DNA of 64,000 bases from the NCBI GenBank assembly GCA_965230635.1, contig CBDDLJ010000022.1:100611-164610 (forward strand). The letters are read 5' to 3'. Position 1 is the stretch's first letter; every line of letters starts with the position of its first letter. This document shows, piece by piece, positions 46,235 to 56,937 of this stretch. The notes below the pieces were generated by a model. The model searched no databases. It saw only the letters and a list, made by a program, of their open reading frames with translations, and had not been told where the DNA came from. The position numbers were made by a program, and so were the translations under genes. The stretch is from CBDDLJ01 sp965230635 (GTDB taxonomy: Bacteria > Pseudomonadota > Gammaproteobacteria > UBA1113).

Positions 46235-49200
46235 CTACCGCTTCAACCTACCTACTTTTTTATGATCCTTATGCTCTTTTTCTCCGTCTCCTCTAGCAGG
46301 TTTATTCTTTATGGGCTTAATATTATTGTCTTCGTTAGATGATTTATGTATACCATGCTTAGCAATTAATTCAGCGTTACCTTGTTTTTTATTTGGTTTT
46401 CGTTTTCTTCCATGATGCTCAATATTTACTACTTTTCCGACTTCAGGTGTATCATTGGCGACATCCTGAGTGTCTAAGCTATCTTGAGTTGTTGATACTG
46501 GATCTCCTGTTTCTTTTGCTTTTCCTTGCTGTGTGGGTACTTTATTTCTTATATCTTGAGTATCTGATTGAGGTTCAGTTTCTAACGCTTGTTTTCCTTT
46601 TCCTCCTTTACCTTGGCCTCTTTTTCGCCCTTTCATCACAGTCGGATCTTGATCGTCAGCCTCAGGATCACTATTTTTACTAATTGGAGCAGGATCATCA
46701 GCATCAGAGTCACTTCCTGCACTCGCTGGATCTGAGACTTCATTGTCAGAGTTATCTCCACCTGTGTTGGTCCCATAGTCTTTTCCTGAGTCACTGTTAG
46801 AATTTAATACGGCTGTCAGTTTAAAATGCATAATAACATCAGAAATCATGTTATATTTAAAATCTGTTTTTCCACAAACATTTAAACGCCATTGTGAACC
46901 TGCTACTAACAATCCTTCAAAAGGCAAATACTTATCACTAGAAAATGTAGCACTTGAAATACCACTATCCAATGTCCCAGAAGATAATATGACTGTTTTT
47001 GGTGTATCAACCCCCAAACTTCTAGCGTGCTGACTGCCATCTGACTCTGGTGATATATTTTTCTCATAACTCAACGACAAGTTCACATTTTCATAAGCTT
47101 TAGCCACCGATGGAATTGATACGGCAAAGCTATGTATTTGAATATCGGTCAAGTTGGAAAAATCCGCAAATAAATCTTTACCTAAAACAAAACTGATACC
47201 TCGTTCAGCAATCGCTTTTTTGCCATCGTTCAGCTGATCCGTTACTTTAGTCCAGTCTTTTTCTTTTATAATTTCCGGCTCTTTTCCACCTATCGCTACT
47301 TGAACACCACTTCTCTTCAGAGAGATATTTTTATCTATTTCCATTCGCCTTTTGTAGATATCATTGTAACTATCTTCTAGATAATTAAGCTCCATTGCCA
47401 TATTATCACCCGACGTTAGTCCTTTTTGGGTTGCATCCCAAAGATCGGCGTATTGGGCAACACCCTTATAAGGTGTACCAATATCCCACTCATAGGCATT
47501 GACTGCTGCTTGATACAACTTATAGGATAATTTGAACGCTTGACTATATAATCCTGTCAATCTATCCACAAACCAGGCGTATAGATCCTCATTAGTAAAG
47601 CGAGATTGATAATAATCTAGTACATCCTGTTGATGATTGAGTTGCGCTTGATAATGCTCGTATTGTACTTTTTCCACATCAAGCTGTAGACTCGCCATAT
47701 TATATCGGGATCTAATGTCATCATATTCGTCAATGCATTGTTGCACTAGTTGCACCCACTCCTCTTGACGACGCTCATAACTCGCTATTGTCTGAGCCTT
47801 TTGGGCATCATTTATATGTTTTTCTTCGATACAAGATAAAACATTAGCAATTGCCATTGCGCCACTACATAAATTTGGCCCTCCAAATGTCACTCCTGCC
47901 GCCATACCCCAGGTATCAGAAGGAATTACACCTAGCGCATTTGCAGCAGCAGTTGCACCTTGTGCAATTTCATTAAAAATAAAGGCTGTCTGCATGCTAG
48001 AGGTGTGTTGTTTTTCATTATCATTCATTGTATACGCTGCATTACTATTTCCAGGTGTTAACGCTTTAGCGCTATCAAATGAATCATCCGAAGAATCAAA
48101 TTGAGGATCAATTAATTTTTGATAATGATTAAATTTTTTCTTAACTTGTTCACCCTGTTGTTTAAGCAGCTCAAGCTGAGAATTGGCATGCTCAATATTT
48201 TTTTGGTAAATCTTATCCATTTTCGTGAGCGCGTCCAACTCAAAACTAAGATTCATCTTGGCCAGTGTTGCTGATTCTTTTTTCTCTATATTTGCCATCA
48301 GTGAAGCACCTAGTTGCTGCACATGTTGATTATAAGACCGAGCTCTTGCTAATAGCACTATAAATCGATACTTAGGCTGTTCTAATGCTGCACCAGCCAT
48401 CAAACTCAACATGTCTATATTACCCATTGCAGCTGCTCTCAGTAAATCATTCGGATCAATATCCGGCGCAAATAAATCTAACTGTTCAAAAACACCGTCA
48501 ATACTTAATGAATGCCGAATTTTAAACAAACGGTCTTCTACCGTATCCCACAGATCTTGAAATTGTGGATTTTCTTCAATACCAAAGTAAGCATCAATAT
48601 AATTATAGGGAAACGGCTCATTCTCACTGGACACAGAGGTTATACCATTATCAGTGAGAAAGTCGGATGCTGCGTGTGACGTAGGCCGGTAGCTCGCTGA
48701 AATCAAGTTCTTAGGCCTTGGTCCTAGTAATTTAGCAGCTTGCTCGTACAATATCAATGCTGCAGTGATCGTTTCTCGATTGTTTATTTTGAATTCAAAA
48801 TCTCCCCAATCCAAAAGGTTTTGTATATACATCATAATGATGGCTTTTTTATACGCTAATGGGTTAGCCATCGCAATTTGATGTGGATCGGTCAATCGGT
48901 TGTGGTAAATCTGCTGAACATCGGTGTTAGTTAATACCTGTGCTAAACTTTTGTCGTTCGCTGTTTCATTTAGTCCTGGAAATATAAACGGTGCGTCAGG
49001 TTCGCGAGGATCAAAAATAAAATGCATCCAATCGCGTGCTTGTTCATATTTTTGTTGGTAATTTAGGTTTTTCGCAATTAGCCAGGGCACATAAAATAGC
49101 ATTTCCCAGTAATAATCAGCAAAGCCTCCTTGTAAGTCTATGGATCGACGGTATTTATTGATAAAATCATCATTTTGTTCTTTTATTGTCGCTTCATCGA

Positions 49201-52200
49201 GTTCACTACTGTCCAGAAAATCGGTATCTTTGACTTGTGGCTCTCCATTTAGCAATATAATATTTTGCTCTTTGAAACTGGGCAAATCCCAGAAATTTTG
49301 TTCTGCATTATATACTTCTGATTCAAGATTGCTGAACATTTTGTACAAGTCTTTAGTGTTTCCCGTTTGTAATTTTTGATGAAAAATTTTCATTAGTTTA
49401 TCACCTGACAGCCATGTGCAATTTGTAAGACTACTTATTTTTCCAATGGTATTATCCTCAATACGCCTACTGAACTGCTGTAATAAAACAGGTGAGCGGT
49501 AATAAATTTCACCAAAATCTTTATTGCTATCTGATTTTTCTTTAATTGACTGATCACGACCAAAGTTACAAGAGATATCATCATAATTCTCACTACTTTC
49601 ATTCTTTTCATTATTTTTATCACTTTCGGATAAAAGTTCTTCGGCAATGTGTTTAATTTCAAATGAAAGTGTTTCGGCACTGCAAGGCATACGCAAAGTA
49701 TTGCGTAAATTCATCATGTCCTGTCTGTTATTATGTAAAAACTCATATGGTTTGCTTGCTGCAGCCAATTTTTTTCCGTCAATTATTCCAACTTTCATAG
49801 CTTCTTCCACACCAGGGTCCATACCTTCAGGGAATTCGTTTCCATTTGGCTGAGGCAATTTTTCTTCTAGTTCACCCTCTTCATTATAAGTCATTTCAGC
49901 ATACTTCAACATCGGTTTTAAAGGCATTGCAAAAGTGGTTTTAAAAAAAATTTTTGTCTTCTGGATATCAGACTCATCACAAACTATATTAAAAGAAGAT
50001 TTAAAAGCAGAAACCATCTCTTCATCTAAAGGCAACTCATATATACCCTTTTTTTCAGTCCATGGGCTGTCCTCTCTTTTTGAAATATAATACACCTTAT
50101 AATCTTCAACCCAAAATATATGAAACGCATTAGATGTATTGATTGGAAAAACTATTGCTGAATTAATTCCTGCTGTTGGATCAATATCAATTTTTTCCCA
50201 TGGTGATGGTGCAGCCTTTTGTTTAGCAATATCATCTTCATTTTTAATTTCACATGTTTTCCAATAATAATCTAAAGATGGAGGTTGATCTTGCTGCTCA
50301 TTAGACGACTCTGCATACTGACACCCAAGCAAGTATAATTTTTCACCACCAGATGTCCCATTAGGTAATGAATAATATGCTGCTAAGCCAACAACATTTT
50401 GACTAGTATTAACTGTTTGCTTCTTAGCAGGTAGCGTATAGTTAATTACAAAAGGTTTGTTGTATTTCCTTGTATACGATTTAACTAACTGTGTACACAT
50501 AACGGAATTGTCATCTATGTGTAGTTTTAGTGCATCTGATGGTAATATATTTTGTATACTACTTTCTCCTAGATTTTTAGCGTCAACCACATCAAAGTGA
50601 TTATTCATTATTTTATATTGTATATTGTTAATTCCCATATACCCAGCAATAATACTTAACGCACTTTTTTGATAAGCAATCCCAAACCTATATTTTTCGT
50701 CATTTTTTATATCGCCATTATCATCTAGCTCAAGTGTTGTATCATAATGAAAAAATATCTGCTTGCTAGACCATGTGCCATCGATTTGCTGGTAAACATA
50801 GTTAACAGTATTTTTCTGACCTTGATCTTTGGCTTGTTGAATCACCTCAACCCAAAATAAATATAATCTATCACCAGTGTGAATGGGAAAAACAATAGGT
50901 GATGCAATGACAGTAGTAACTTTCTGCCAATATGACCAATTTGATAGTAGTAATTTCGAGTCAAGTTGCTCATCAGGCGAGTCTAATTTAATGCTATCAC
51001 TGGTTTTTTTCGGCAGACTGACCGTTCTTAAATAATACTCATACGGTTTATGTCCCGTACGACCCATTAAAAATAATTTACGATAATCCTCACCCATTTC
51101 ATTTTTTTCATCAATAACATAGCTTCCTGCTATATTCAATCCCGATAAAATTCCTAGTTTATTCACATATTGCCTAAACACCGTGTCAAGCATATCGTCA
51201 TCCATGCTGGCATGATTTAACGATTTAACTAAGTCTTTATATTCATCTGACTGCTGCAATCGCAGGTCAGGTTGAATGTAGTTCTCAGGATAGATAAGCA
51301 GTTTACGGTTCGCTTTCCAGTAAGGGTAACTCTGGATCCACGGCCACCAATTGTCAGATATGTTAACTGATAAACGTGATTCACCATCTTTTTCCAGACC
51401 CAGTTGACAACGATGCAAATAAGTTTGCATTGAATAGATAGCCTGAGCAACAGGAGAAATCTGATCTTTAGCAGATAATTCCACATCAACCAATAAATAA
51501 TCTGTCAAATCACTTAAATTGGTAAAATCAGTCCCTAGAATACCCTTTATATCTCTATCTTTATATTTGCCCTCATCGTCATTTAATTGTTTCAGCAAAT
51601 AACTTGACAATACATCGCGTTTTAACTCAATTAAATCCGCTTTAGCTGACAGTATCGCTGTACTATTATCACTTAATTGACTATTACTAACAATAGCATT
51701 TAATTTATCAGCATCCTTGAGTAATTCCTTACCATCGTTAAGATGCTCACAAAGCGATATAGCAAAATCATAGTGATTCTGGAGTGGGTGGAGTATTTTT
51801 GCTAAGGTATGCAAACGTCCAACCACTTTTATGACATCTTCCGCTGTTTTAGTTTTATTGATATCAAAACTATTAACCGTATTTTTGGATTTGGTGTTTT
51901 CCTTACCATCCCCAATGAGTGCTTTGATTTGCTCACCACTATGGTCTAGTTTAAGCAATTTTGAGAGGTAATGCGTTGCTTTAGACGCATCTTCCTCGCG
52001 CTCACTTAATAGCTTTTTAACAAATTTGTTGTTGGGATCTTGCAAAGCATGTTGTAGCGCCTGAAGCTGCTGGATTGTTGTCACGACACTAAACGGAATA
52101 ATAAAATTCAATAGCGGTGAATCCTTACCTTTCTTCGACAAATCTTCAGCTTTTAGTAATGAGAATAGAATACCCAAGTCATCCGCTTCTTGATTTCTTT

Positions 52201-55200
52201 TACTTGCTTTTAAGTTGAAAATTTTTGCTAAAGTCGCTATACGGTGAATAAGTTTTATGGCATCCAGATTGAAAGAAGACTTACCCTGTTTCTTTTTCAA
52301 CAAAAGCCCGGTAATGTGACAACTGTCTTCTCCACCAAGCCAATCAACTATAGTAGAGACAACTGTCAAATCACTATTTAAATGGCTGGCTATCACTTGG
52401 CTCAATGTTTTATTTCTCTGCTGTCTTCTCTTATTCTTAGCCTCCACTGCTTTTTTCATTGCTTGCTTTTTCTCATCCGACGCTGCTGCCTGTTCGTTTG
52501 GTTTGTCTTTTTCAATGATTGAATGAAGATCATCCGGAATATCCTTTGACATTTTTTCAACAAGTTTATCCGTTGGTACTTTGATAAAAGGATTAGCAAA
52601 TTCCCTACCTGTTAATACATAACTCAGCTCAGTCGCTTTTATACTCGCTTCCTGGATAAATTTGTTAATCGTATCAAATGTAAGCAAAGCCTCAACAAGG
52701 TTTTGCTCAGAAAGATTAGATCCAATCGAGAGTACTAACGTGGCGAGATAACTCGATAAATCCGTTGTCTTCTTTATGTCTTGCGTAGCTAAGTAGAACA
52801 CTTCCAGCAACTCAAAGGGCTCCATTTGATAAGCCTTTGATAGAATAGCCAAACGATAGCACGCTTTAAAAAATAAAATACTTTCACTTTTTTCTTTGGC
52901 CTGGTTCAGCACGGATGAATCAAGGGAAACCACCCCAGTATATACTATAATAACACTCTTATAATCAATCCCTAGTTGAGTCGCTATTGCCACAATGTTG
53001 TCTTTATAATACTGACCCTGCTTTGCCTGATCCCATTTAGAAGGCGTGTAATCAAGCTGCTGACACAAATCCAGCAATGGTTGTGGCATGGTTTTTTTCC
53101 AATCATCTGTGGTGAATTCTCTGGTCAACTGGGCAATTTGACGATAGCTTAAAGTACTCTGCTGTGAGAGCTTCTGGCAATTAGCTAATGCAACTAGATT
53201 ATCCGCTGTCATCTTTGCTGCGGTTAATTGAATGGATTGGAATAACTCACTGAGATCATCGTACGAACAATCCATTTTGGTTGCCATGTAGGATAGTACC
53301 CCTAAGCGGTAAAACACATCCGCTGTTAAAGGCAATAGATTGTTCTCAGAAAATGCCGCCCCTGGTCTTATATTGACTAAATACTCGCCCTGATTCTCTG
53401 CATTGTTATTGATAGCCAGTTGGTAATTAGCCAGATTCCCCTGCTCATCTTGATTAATATACCAAAGCCCTGCTTGCTGCCCTGCCTCATCGTAACCGAG
53501 TAGTTGCTTCAATTGTTCATAACGTAAATGCGTTACTTGCATCACGACATCAGCTAGCATGCCTTTTTCTTCGGTTGATAGAAGCGCTTCCAGTGTCTTT
53601 GGCAAAAATGAAGCTGACTCATTTTCCTCTTTAGCGTTTAATTTTTCTTGGCTCAAAATAGACCATATTTCAGCAGAAATATCTAATCGGCAACGCGCTG
53701 ATACCAAACAGCTATCTTTATCCGTTTGATCAACATTTAGATTATCATACAGATCAACTACATTTAAATCTAACGCCTTAAAATAAGCTTGAATTTGTGC
53801 CCACGCCATATCGCAAGGCCAATCAAATAGCTTTTTTGCATCTTTATCGTCTTTAATACACTTAATAGCTGCCGCTTCGTACGCTGCTGCCATTGCCCAA
53901 TAGCGATCAGCTTCATTAGCACGACTTTGTGACATAACCTTATCTCTGGCAACATCGCTGGCTATATGCCTTGCCATCACGTAATTGATAATTTCTAGCT
54001 GCGGTCTGGTGCTTAAAGTTTCCGTTTCATTAAGCGGGATCTCAAATATGTCAGGACGACGATAAATTAATGTTGCCTCAGGATTTAGCTCATTGTCATT
54101 CGCTTTATGCTTGACATAAGGTAATATATTAATCAAATCATAGAGGTATGCACCTGCACTGAGAATAGATTGCTGTTCTCTAATAACCGCACTATCGCTA
54201 TTTCCTATTTGTTTCCTTAAAAAGGTTGCTTCCTTCCCTAGTATTTTTTGCGCAGTATCTGCATTGCTCACAGCAAATGATAGTGTTTTGATATAAGGTG
54301 AGTCATTTGACGATTTGAATAATATTTCTGTTGATGTATCAAAATGTTCTCGAGAAGGTACTTGCTTCATGTATGAAAGAAAATTCTGCTTGTTTTCTTT
54401 ATCCGTATGAAAATCCAGTGAGAGTACGCTAGGGTTGCCACAATGGGGTTTAACACACAATTGATAGACACTGCCATCCCAATAAACAATATTAAAAAAT
54501 CGAATAGAGTTCTCTGAGCGCGCTTTTTTAATTAGCTTTTCTGATCCCAATTCATTTGAGTTTTTAATGGGTCTATAGTAACTGTCAACAGCGTATTTTG
54601 CAGGGTTTATGTTAACAGGCGAATAGTGCTCTTCTGCTAACTGTGCTACAGTTAAAGCGATATTCTTGGGCGTCATAGCTGACTTATTTTTAGCTTGCAG
54701 CCAATCGGTTAAATCTAGCAACAAACGTGGCGTACGATGTGCGCTAGACTGATTATCTTGTGTGGTAGCATCAGGCTCTACATCATCGAAGTAAGTCTTC
54801 ATTTGTAGGATACCCCGAACAATGGCGGGTACGCCTTCTTTTACTGCAGCCACACTTTCAATCAATTTTTCTGGTGTTACTATATTTCCGTCAGATTTAA
54901 TAATCTTGCCACAAGCGGTATCATCATCCGCTTCAAGTGCCAAACCAGGCACATCGGCTATTTGACGATACCCGTAAATACGATTGTGGTCATTCTCCCA
55001 GTGGTTATCAAACCCTACACTATCTTGTAGCCCAGCATGAGCATACTCGAAAGCAACCACTTGAGGTTCACTCAGAATTTCCTTGTCAGCACTACCTCGA
55101 AAACTGTACTGGTAAGTAATAAATACTGTCGACTCAATCTCATGACTCAGTGATTGACTCATGTCAGTTGGGATTGGGCTGTTGTAGGTTTGGTGCAAGA

Positions 55201-55606
55201 AGTTGGCTAAAAAGGCTTGATGGTGAATACCGTTATCATCAGGTGGTTGAAAACCAGGAATAACCTGCTTTTCCAAATCAAGCGTATTAAGTGATAAACG
55301 CACTTCAGATAGACTATTGTTTTTATCATATATTTCCGTATAAATACTTCCCCCAGGATATGGTCTGCTTGGCTCTCCCTGGCTAGCAGGGGCTATATTC
55401 CCTTTTTTTAAAACAGTAATGCCTTTTTTGCCTGCCTTTTTAATAACCTCCTTATTGCCCCAAATCTTTGACGGATCTTGAGATAAGGCAGCTAAATCTT
55501 GGTTTTTACTTCCCTCCAACCAAATATTTTGTATTTGCTTTAGCCATTCCGTAATATCTTGTCCAAGAAATGACGCTGCTAAAATATTGAACTTAGTAAC
55601 TTTCAT
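46235..55606 (-). CDS. Tc toxin TcA, pore-forming translocator subunit
   Basis: TcA forms a bell-shaped pentamer that binds host cells and injects the TcC toxin through its channel. The 3123-aa length exceeds the usual 2300-2500. Family marks in order: a VRP1-type region near residues 480-550 (SAGAYLYDLINILPYVK, YRRPDIFEIPL); the neuraminidase-like region near 1420 (WWPWIQSYPYWKANRKLLIY, PENYIQPDLRL); pore/linker parts (WMHFIFDPREPDAPFIFPGL); the long alpha-helical pore-forming part around 2450-2700; and the TcB-binding domain around 2720-2935 (ADLWDATQKGLTSGDNMAMEL, GISFVLGKDLFADFSN). Residues after 2935 are a charged, disordered tail (many SDSDADD and KGRKRGQGKGGKGK stretches), not usual in TcA. 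The ATG follows AAAGGA. No chitinase or lysis gene lies nearby. Confidence 0.9.
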   Translation of the reverse strand: MKVTKFNILAASFLGQDITEWLKQIQNIWLEGSKNQDLAALSQDPSKIWGNKEVIKKAGKKGITVLKKGNIAPASQGEPSRPYPGGSIYTEIYDKNNSLSEVRLSLNTLDLEKQVIPGFQPPDDNGIHHQAFLANFLHQTYNSPIPTDMSQSLSHEIESTVFITYQYSFRGSADKEILSEPQVVAFEYAHAGLQDSVGFDNHWENDHNRIYGYRQIADVPGLALEADDDTACGKIIKSDGNIVTPEKLIESVAAVKEGVPAIVRGILQMKTYFDDVEPDATTQDNQSSAHRTPRLLLDLTDWLQAKNKSAMTPKNIALTVAQLAEEHYSPVNINPAKYAVDSYYRPIKNSNELGSEKLIKKARSENSIRFFNIVYWDGSVYQLCVKPHCGNPSVLSLDFHTDKENKQNFLSYMKQVPSREHFDTSTEILFKSSNDSPYIKTLSFAVSNADTAQKILGKEATFLRKQIGNSDSAVIREQQSILSAGAYLYDLINILPYVKHKANDNELNPEATLIYRRPDIFEIPLNETETLSTRPQLEIINYVMARHIASDVARDKVMSQSRANEADRYWAMAAAYEAAAIKCIKDDKDAKKLFDWPCDMAWAQIQAYFKALDLNVVDLYDNLNVDQTDKDSCLVSARCRLDISAEIWSILSQEKLNAKEENESASFLPKTLEALLSTEEKGMLADVVMQVTHLRYEQLKQLLGYDEAGQQAGLWYINQDEQGNLANYQLAINNNAENQGEYLVNIRPGAAFSENNLLPLTADVFYRLGVLSYMATKMDCSYDDLSELFQSIQLTAAKMTADNLVALANCQKLSQQSTLSYRQIAQLTREFTTDDWKKTMPQPLLDLCQQLDYTPSKWDQAKQGQYYKDNIVAIATQLGIDYKSVIIVYTGVVSLDSSVLNQAKEKSESILFFKACYRLAILSKAYQMEPFELLEVFYLATQDIKKTTDLSSYLATLVLSIGSNLSEQNLVEALLTFDTINKFIQEASIKATELSYVLTGREFANPFIKVPTDKLVEKMSKDIPDDLHSIIEKDKPNEQAAASDEKKQAMKKAVEAKNKRRQQRNKTLSQVIASHLNSDLTVVSTIVDWLGGEDSCHITGLLLKKKQGKSSFNLDAIKLIHRIATLAKIFNLKASKRNQEADDLGILFSLLKAEDLSKKGKDSPLLNFIIPFSVVTTIQQLQALQHALQDPNNKFVKKLLSEREEDASKATHYLSKLLKLDHSGEQIKALIGDGKENTKSKNTVNSFDINKTKTAEDVIKVVGRLHTLAKILHPLQNHYDFAISLCEHLNDGKELLKDADKLNAIVSNSQLSDNSTAILSAKADLIELKRDVLSSYLLKQLNDDEGKYKDRDIKGILGTDFTNLSDLTDYLLVDVELSAKDQISPVAQAIYSMQTYLHRCQLGLEKDGESRLSVNISDNWWPWIQSYPYWKANRKLLIYPENYIQPDLRLQQSDEYKDLVKSLNHASMDDDMLDTVFRQYVNKLGILSGLNIAGSYVIDEKNEMGEDYRKLFLMGRTGHKPYEYYLRTVSLPKKTSDSIKLDSPDEQLDSKLLLSNWSYWQKVTTVIASPIVFPIHTGDRLYLFWVEVIQQAKDQGQKNTVNYVYQQIDGTWSSKQIFFHYDTTLELDDNGDIKNDEKYRFGIAYQKSALSIIAGYMGINNIQYKIMNNHFDVVDAKNLGESSIQNILPSDALKLHIDDNSVMCTQLVKSYTRKYNKPFVINYTLPAKKQTVNTSQNVVGLAAYYSLPNGTSGGEKLYLLGCQYAESSNEQQDQPPSLDYYWKTCEIKNEDDIAKQKAAPSPWEKIDIDPTAGINSAIVFPINTSNAFHIFWVEDYKVYYISKREDSPWTEKKGIYELPLDEEMVSAFKSSFNIVCDESDIQKTKIFFKTTFAMPLKPMLKYAEMTYNEEGELEEKLPQPNGNEFPEGMDPGVEEAMKVGIIDGKKLAAASKPYEFLHNNRQDMMNLRNTLRMPCSAETLSFEIKHIAEELLSESDKNNEKNESSENYDDISCNFGRDQSIKEKSDSNKDFGEIYYRSPVLLQQFSRRIEDNTIGKISSLTNCTWLSGDKLMKIFHQKLQTGNTKDLYKMFSNLESEVYNAEQNFWDLPSFKEQNIILLNGEPQVKDTDFLDSSELDEATIKEQNDDFINKYRRSIDLQGGFADYYWEMLFYVPWLIAKNLNYQQKYEQARDWMHFIFDPREPDAPFIFPGLNETANDKSLAQVLTNTDVQQIYHNRLTDPHQIAMANPLAYKKAIIMMYIQNLLDWGDFEFKINNRETITAALILYEQAAKLLGPRPKNLISASYRPTSHAASDFLTDNGITSVSSENEPFPYNYIDAYFGIEENPQFQDLWDTVEDRLFKIRHSLSIDGVFEQLDLFAPDIDPNDLLRAAAMGNIDMLSLMAGAALEQPKYRFIVLLARARSYNQHVQQLGASLMANIEKKESATLAKMNLSFELDALTKMDKIYQKNIEHANSQLELLKQQGEQVKKKFNHYQKLIDPQFDSSDDSFDSAKALTPGNSNAAYTMNDNEKQHTSSMQTAFIFNEIAQGATAAANALGVIPSDTWGMAAGVTFGGPNLCSGAMAIANVLSCIEEKHINDAQKAQTIASYERRQEEWVQLVQQCIDEYDDIRSRYNMASLQLDVEKVQYEHYQAQLNHQQDVLDYYQSRFTNEDLYAWFVDRLTGLYSQAFKLSYKLYQAAVNAYEWDIGTPYKGVAQYADLWDATQKGLTSGDNMAMELNYLEDSYNDIYKRRMEIDKNISLKRSGVQVAIGGKEPEIIKEKDWTKVTDQLNDGKKAIAERGISFVLGKDLFADFSNLTDIQIHSFAVSIPSVAKAYENVNLSLSYEKNISPESDGSQHARSLGVDTPKTVILSSGTLDSGISSATFSSDKYLPFEGLLVAGSQWRLNVCGKTDFKYNMISDVIMHFKLTAVLNSNSDSGKDYGTNTGGDNSDNEVSDPASAGSDSDADDPAPISKNSDPEADDQDPTVMKGRKRGQGKGGKGKQALETEPQSDTQDIRNKVPTQQGKAKETGDPVSTTQDSLDTQDVANDTPEVGKVVNIEHHGRKRKPNKKQGNAELIAKHGIHKSSNEDNNIKPIKNKPARGDGEKEHKDHKKVGRLKR

Positions 55607-56080
55607 ATGCTATATCCTTTTGCTAGTTAATCCGTCAGTCACTGCAAAAATGCTAGGCACTCTTGACTTGGCACCAATCATTATTAATCTTGATAACTCT
55701 AGAGTCAAGCGCGAGAATTTTCTAATATGAAATGGACCTGAATCCTCAGCAAGGCCATTATTCGGTTAAAACAAGGGCGGTGTTTGACTATCCAGGCTCA
55801 GAAATTCTCTCAAACTCAAAATTAAATAACGCTTATAATCTCATTCCATATGCCATCTTGTTCCAGTAAGTAATTAAATAACCACATCAACTTTCTTTTT
55901 TCATTCTCAGTAAAATGACAAAAATAATCTGTCATAAAGCATGCCTTGTCTGATAAGAGAATGCGTTCTTGTTTTGAGCGTATTGGCTTTTAATTTTCTA
56001 CCAAACCCAAATTATTCACCAGCAGCTCCTAATAACGTACGCAACAATGAAAAGTAGCCTATCACGTCTTGCGGGTGATT
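55607..56080. other. Intergenic stretch upstream of TcA, no gene recognised
   Basis: About 470 bp lie between the TcA start and the end of the IS4-like remnant. No open frame with a family signature is seen. The promoter of the TcA-TcBC operon should be in the first part, but no convincing -35/-10 pair stands out. Confidence 0.45.
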
Positions 56081-56480
56081 TTATATGATTTTTTTAAAGC
56101 CTAATCCAAATCGCTGATCTTTTATATCACGGAAATAGGATTCTATTTTCCATCGCCGACTGTATAGGCTAATAATTTCTCGTGTTTTTTTCTCTTTACA
56201 GTTGCTGACTAAGTACCAAGCATCTTTCATGCTTTTTTTCTTGAGTAACAATTATCTGCCCAACAGGATATCCATCCTGAATAATTTTCGCTTTTTTATA
56301 GCGTTTCCCTATAATATTGAGCACACTTCCATTGGTACATAACCATTCTTTCACTTTTTTGGCTGTTTCCTTATAGCTTACCGTTGTTGATGCTTTTAAC
56401 CGAATAACGTAATCAAATTCTAATTCTTTTTCGATAAATGTAAAAAAACGATATGGATTCTGGGAGGCTAAATAAAACAC
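56081..56480 (-). pseudogene. IS4-like transposase C-terminal fragment, frameshifted
   Basis: The fragment begins near 56480 with FFTFIEKELEFDYVIRLKAS, the region before the Glu motif in IS4-type transposases. It changes frame in a run of seven T on the plus strand (56233-56239). It then continues as MKDAWYLVSNCKEKKTREII and the signature YSRRWKIESYFRDIKDQRFG, which contains the catalytic Glu in the IS4 'Y-(2)-R-(3)-E-(6)-K' motif. It ends at TAA (56081-56083). No N-terminal half or inverted repeats are seen. A single missing base in the homopolymer explains the break. Confidence 0.75.
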
Positions 56481-56937
56481 TGCTGTTTGCTAGTAAGGCA
56501 GAAAATCGCATTCAAACTTTGAGAAGTGCGTCAGCAGGGATTAATCATCACCTCGACTCACCAGGAAGATTTGCTTATCAAAGCTTGCTCATATGCAAAA
56601 GCTTACAGTTCCAATCGTTGTATCATCAGTAACATCAAAGCCTAGTAAGCCAGAATAAAGTATACGAAGATAAAGTTCCGATGAACAAGTATAAAGCAGG
56701 ATGATAGATGCTTTGGGATGTGCTATTGTTTTTAGCTAAATTAGAGATCTCAAACAGGAACAATCAGTAGGTTTGTATAAAGAAAACAGTTGAGCATCTT
56801 AAGCTAAAAATAGTTAAAAAATAAAACACTATGTTGTTGACGGTCAGCGATACAGCTTGTTAATATCATCAGTATCGGAATATTGTGATGAGCCCAGTTT
56901 AGCCAATTTTTGTGATTATATTGCAACAGGAGGTCTT
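56481..56937. other. Leader region of NACHT copy 3
   Basis: No gene is recognised. It must contain the promoter of the third NACHT gene. An open frame begins at 56857, but the ribosome site AGGAGG (56928-56933) points to the ATG at 56938. Confidence 0.45.

Noticed and set aside
55607..56080. Search for lysis, chitinase or additional TcC genes near TcA
   Set aside because: No open frame with such signatures is present in the interval.
56857..56937. Upstream start of NACHT copy 3
   Set aside because: It lacks a ribosome site; AGGAGG lies before the ATG at 56938.
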